From positions 1 through 17,953 of the forward strand of contig JAFGOG010000083.1 of the NCBI GenBank assembly GCA_016926595.1: a DNA stretch of 17,953 nucleotides, written 5' to 3'. Source of the DNA: Anaerolineae bacterium (GTDB lineage Bacteria; Chloroflexota; Anaerolineae; JAAYZQ01). This document shows positions 15,282-17,953 of this stretch, in pieces. Numbering within the stretch: the stretch's first letter is position 1; each line of letters starts with the position of its first letter. A model generated the notes under the pieces. The model did not search any database and was not told the origin of the DNA. It saw only the letters and a list, made by a program, of their open reading frames with translations. The translations under genes and the position numbers were made by a program.

Positions 15282-17048
15282 ATGGCTCACGACATACGTA
15301 TGCCCACCGAATCGATACTGGCCATCGACTGCGGCAGCACCACCACCCAGGTCGCCCTCTTTGGCCAAGTCGCAGGTGAGTTTCGCTTCATTGCCAGGGG
15401 CCAGGCCCTCACCACCGTCGAACCGCCCTGGAACGACCTCATGGCTTCCGTGCGCCAGGCCATCCGGCATTTGTCCGACGTAACCGGCTGGTCCTTTCTC
15501 GACGACCGCGGCCAGCTCATCACCCCTGAGCGCCAGAATGGCGGCGTAGATCTGGTCGTGGCTACCACCAGCGCCAGCGAGCCGCTGCGCCTGGTCCTGA
15601 CCGGCATCATGCGTGACGTCAGCCTGGCCAGCGCCCGGCGCGCGATCGGCATGTCCAATGCCGTCGTCTCTGGATTGGTCTCGGTCGATAGGCGTGACGG
15701 CGGCACCCTGTACAGCGATATCGGTGGACAGGTGCGGCTCATCAACGAGCTGATGCCCGATGCGGTCGTCATTGTCGGTGGTGTGGATGGTGGGGCTGCC
15801 AGGACGGTGCTGCAATCGGTGGAAGCGGTTGCCCTGGCCTGCTCAGCCCTGCCAGAAAGCAGCCGGCCACCCCTTATCTACGCCGGCAATACCGCCTTGC
15901 GTGAAGCGGTGGCCGAGATCGTAGGCAACCAGGCCGATCTGCGGGCTGTGGACAACGTCCGGCCCAGTCTCGACGTTGAGAACCTCTGGCCACTACAGGC
16001 CGAGATCGACGATCTCTATCGCCTGCGCAAGATGGACAGGCTGCCTGGTTTTGGCGCCCTGGCAGCTTGGACTCCGCTGCAGGTCCTGCCCACACCTACT
16101 GCCTTTGCTCACACCATCCAATACCTGGCCCGGCTGGACGGCATCAACGTCCTCGGCGTGGATGTCGGCGGAGCAAATACCACCGTGGCCTCTGTTGTGG
16201 ACGACCAGGCTGATCTGTTGGTCCGCACCGACCTGGGCCTCAGCTACAGCGCTCCCGCCATCCTCGACCATGTACCGGTCGAGTCGATCCTGCGCTGGCT
16301 GCCATTTGAAATGGACCCGGTCGACCTTTCCAACGCACTCTACAACAAGGCTGTCCACAATCGCACTCTGCCCCAAACACGACAGGACCTCCTCCTAGAG
16401 CAGGCCACAGCCCGCGAGGTCATCCGCCTCTCCCTGGCCGAAGTGGCTGCCCACTGGCCTCGCAGCGCATCTGTGATCACCCACGACCTTACCCCACTCT
16501 TCCATCTCATCGTCGGCGCTGGAGGTGTTCTGTCCAACGTTCCCAACTATGGCCAGGCTGCCCTCATCCTCCTCGACGCTGTCCAGCCCGTAGGCGTTTT
16601 CAGCCTCGCCCTCGACAAGGCCCGGCTGGTCGCGTCCGTGGGCGCCGTCGCCGCCGCCAACCCCCTGGCCGCCTCCCAGGTTGTGGCCCGCGACGCCTTG
16701 CTAAATCTGGGCACCGTGGTAGCCCCTGTGGGCTCGGCCCGCGAGGGCGAAACCGCCCTGTCCTTCAAAATCGAATACCAGGACGGGCGCTCGCTCCAGG
16801 TAGAAGTCGCCTATGGCTCATTGGAAGTTATCCCCCTGCCGTCCGGGCAGATAGCCAACCTAGAGCTGAGGCCTACTCGTCGCTTTGACGTCGGCCTGGG
16901 CGTCAAAGGCCAGCCTGGCAAGACTCAGGTCCAGGGCGGAATCCTGGGCATCATCATCGATGCCCGTGGTCGTCCCCTGCCCATCGCCGCCGATCCTGAG
17001 CAACAGAGGGAGAGGATCCAGCGCTGGCTGTGGGACATGGGGTCCTGA
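15282..17048 (+). CDS. MutL/GlmL-like ASKHA-fold ATPase (glutamate mutase L family)
   Basis: A 588-residue protein of the family named after glutamate mutase accessory protein MutL (GlmL), unrelated to DNA-repair MutL. It has an actin/hexokinase-type nucleotide-binding fold: phosphate-1 loop AIDCGSTTTQVAL (14-26), a second glycine loop GVDVGGANTTVAS (292-304), and an adenosine-motif-like VGAGG (411-415). Other family signatures include ATTSASEPLRLVLTGIMRD and VVIVGGVDGG. About 120 residues after the core form a beta-rich extension (ALSFKIEYQDGRSLQVEVAY, GILGIIIDARGRPLP). In known systems GlmL accompanies the B12-dependent mutase GlmS/GlmE, but neither is in this window. The local partners are membrane proteins, so a different role is likely. 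GGTGGAGG (15267-15274) supports ATG 15282; ATG 15300 is an alternative. ATP hydrolysis is inferred from the fold. Confidence 0.85.
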   Translation: MAHDIRMPTESILAIDCGSTTTQVALFGQVAGEFRFIARGQALTTVEPPWNDLMASVRQAIRHLSDVTGWSFLDDRGQLITPERQNGGVDLVVATTSASEPLRLVLTGIMRDVSLASARRAIGMSNAVVSGLVSVDRRDGGTLYSDIGGQVRLINELMPDAVVIVGGVDGGAARTVLQSVEAVALACSALPESSRPPLIYAGNTALREAVAEIVGNQADLRAVDNVRPSLDVENLWPLQAEIDDLYRLRKMDRLPGFGALAAWTPLQVLPTPTAFAHTIQYLARLDGINVLGVDVGGANTTVASVVDDQADLLVRTDLGLSYSAPAILDHVPVESILRWLPFEMDPVDLSNALYNKAVHNRTLPQTRQDLLLEQATAREVIRLSLAEVAAHWPRSASVITHDLTPLFHLIVGAGGVLSNVPNYGQAALILLDAVQPVGVFSLALDKARLVASVGAVAAANPLAASQVVARDALLNLGTVVAPVGSAREGETALSFKIEYQDGRSLQVEVAYGSLEVIPLPSGQIANLELRPTRRFDVGLGVKGQPGKTQVQGGILGIIIDARGRPLPIAADPEQQRERIQRWLWDMGS

Positions 17049-17062
17049 ATGGGAGAAGATCG

Positions 17063-17953
17063 ATGACCTACCTAACCGAAACGCGGGCTGCGCCGGTCAT
17101 CACCATCCGGCGGGAGCGACTCCTGCCGACTCGCGGCGAAGTGCTGGCCCGTCCTGGTGAGCAGGTCGGACCCGCCGATGTTGTTGCTCGCTGTCAACTG
17201 CCAGGCAGCACCCAGGTCGTAGACGTCAGTCGTACCCTGGGCGTTCGCCGCGAACGGGTAGACAGGTACATGGCCAAGAGCGTCGGAGATGCGGTCCAGG
17301 CTGGCGAAACGCTTGCCAGTCATAGCGGCTTGCTGGGCCGTTTGAAACCGATCTGCCGGTCGCCGGTCGGCGGGCAAGTAGTTGCCGTGCGCGATGGGTT
17401 GGTACTGATCGAAGCCGCGCCCAGTGCCTTTGAGCTGCGGGCTCATCTAAAAGGGCAGGTGGCCAGCGTCATGCCCGGCCTTGGCGTTGTCATATCCACC
17501 ACTGGCGCCCTGATCCAAGGCATGTGGGGCAGCGGCGGCGAGGCCCAAGGCATCCTCAAAGTGCTGGTTGACAGTCCGCGCAAGCCGCTTCGCGCCCGGG
17601 CTATCGACGTGAGCTGTCACGGTACCATCGTGGCGGGGGGCAACGGCCTCGATGACAAGGCGCTCGAACAGGCCGTCGCTGCTCAGGTTTTGGGCATCAT
17701 CGTCGGCAGCATCAACGCTAGTCTGCGCCCTCTACTCAAGACCTTGCCCTTTCCGGTCATTATCACCGAGGGGTTTGGCTCCTATCCGATGTCGCAGGCG
17801 ATATTCTCCCTGCTGCAATCCAATGCTGGCCGCGAGGCGATGATGAGCGCCGATACCCAGTTTCGCTGGGGAGCCAGACGCCCCGAGATCGTGATCCCGG
17901 TCCACGGCGAAGAGGCAGCGGCGGTCGAAGATCAGGGTGCGTTTGATCTGCAG
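17063..17953 (+). CDS. Barrel-sandwich-hybrid-like protein of unknown function, 3' end outside window
   Basis: An ORF open to the window edge (297 codons seen, no stop), 14 bases after the MutL-like gene, with GGGAGAAG at 17051-17058 before the ATG. The N-terminal third has repeated glycine turns typical of a biotinyl/lipoyl-like barrel-sandwich hybrid: GEVLARPGEQVGPADVVAR (25-43), VGDAVQAGETLASHSG (74-89) and SPVGGQVVAVRDGLVLIEA (100-118). The following region (IQGMWGSGGEAQGILKVLV, DVSCHGTIVAGGNGLDDKAL, VLGIIVGSINASLRPLLKT, ITEGFGSYPMS, RRPEIVIPV) resembles no family I can name. No MKM-type biotin or lipoyl lysine is visible, so the hybrid fold is probably structural. It is almost certainly part of the same operon. 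Confidence 0.75.
   Translation, partial: MTYLTETRAAPVITIRRERLLPTRGEVLARPGEQVGPADVVARCQLPGSTQVVDVSRTLGVRRERVDRYMAKSVGDAVQAGETLASHSGLLGRLKPICRSPVGGQVVAVRDGLVLIEAAPSAFELRAHLKGQVASVMPGLGVVISTTGALIQGMWGSGGEAQGILKVLVDSPRKPLRARAIDVSCHGTIVAGGNGLDDKALEQAVAAQVLGIIVGSINASLRPLLKTLPFPVIITEGFGSYPMSQAIFSLLQSNAGREAMMSADTQFRWGARRPEIVIPVHGEEAAAVEDQGAFDLQ

Noticed and set aside
15282..17048. DNA mismatch repair protein MutL
   Set aside because: There is no GHKL ATPase motif; the glycine loops are of the ASKHA type, matching the glutamate mutase accessory family of the same name.

Overview
The window is GC-rich DNA in which every supported gene lies on the + strand, packed with short gaps and several stop/start overlaps. 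It suggests a Chloroflexota bacterium, probably Anaerolineae-like. This rests on family knowledge: an array of P-x-W-L-x-x-L motifs in one protein, a MutL-like ATPase beside membrane proteins of unknown function, and a YvcK/CofD-type gene next to glycolytic genes. It is an inference, since there is no rRNA or marker phylogeny here. No tRNA, rRNA, CRISPR array, transposase or phage gene was seen. No gene-free stretch exceeds about 110 bases.

Region A (1-1514) holds an aldo/keto reductase, a 57-residue ORF resembling only the N-terminal part of a GNAT acetyltransferase, and a small two-CxxC zinc-ribbon protein whose 3' end contains a perfect 15-bp inverted repeat. Region B (1515-4801) has its own promoter and encodes a PAS-PAS sensor histidine kinase, a receiver-only response regulator and a Methyltransf_19 (DUF574)-type SAM methyltransferase, tightly coupled, so probably one signalling operon. 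Two near-identical GC-rich hairpins flank this block.

Region C (4802-10143) starts from a near-consensus promoter and concerns central carbon metabolism: a YvcK/CofD-like factor, a two-CBS-domain protein, glyceraldehyde-3-phosphate dehydrogenase, phosphoglycerate kinase, then a beta-CASP metallo-beta-lactamase ribonuclease. A large compound hairpin precedes gap and a terminator-like hairpin separates gap from pgk. The order suggests that the lower glycolytic/gluconeogenic enzymes are encoded with candidate regulators, and that two RNA structures may set the ratio of products.

Region D (10144-17953, continuing past the window) is the most interesting part. From one promoter it encodes a small conserved-looking protein, a DUF6754-like membrane protein, a polytopic membrane protein, an 861-residue protein (double zinc ribbon, ten tryptophan motifs, membrane-anchored outer domain), another polytopic membrane protein, a MutL-type ASKHA ATPase without any glutamate mutase subunit, and the start of a protein with a barrel-sandwich-hybrid-like N-terminus. 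Stop/start overlaps and strong ribosome binding sites indicate one operon. I cannot assign a function. The parts list suggests a membrane-bound assembly with a cytoplasmic nucleotide-binding partner, which is the best candidate here for an undescribed system.
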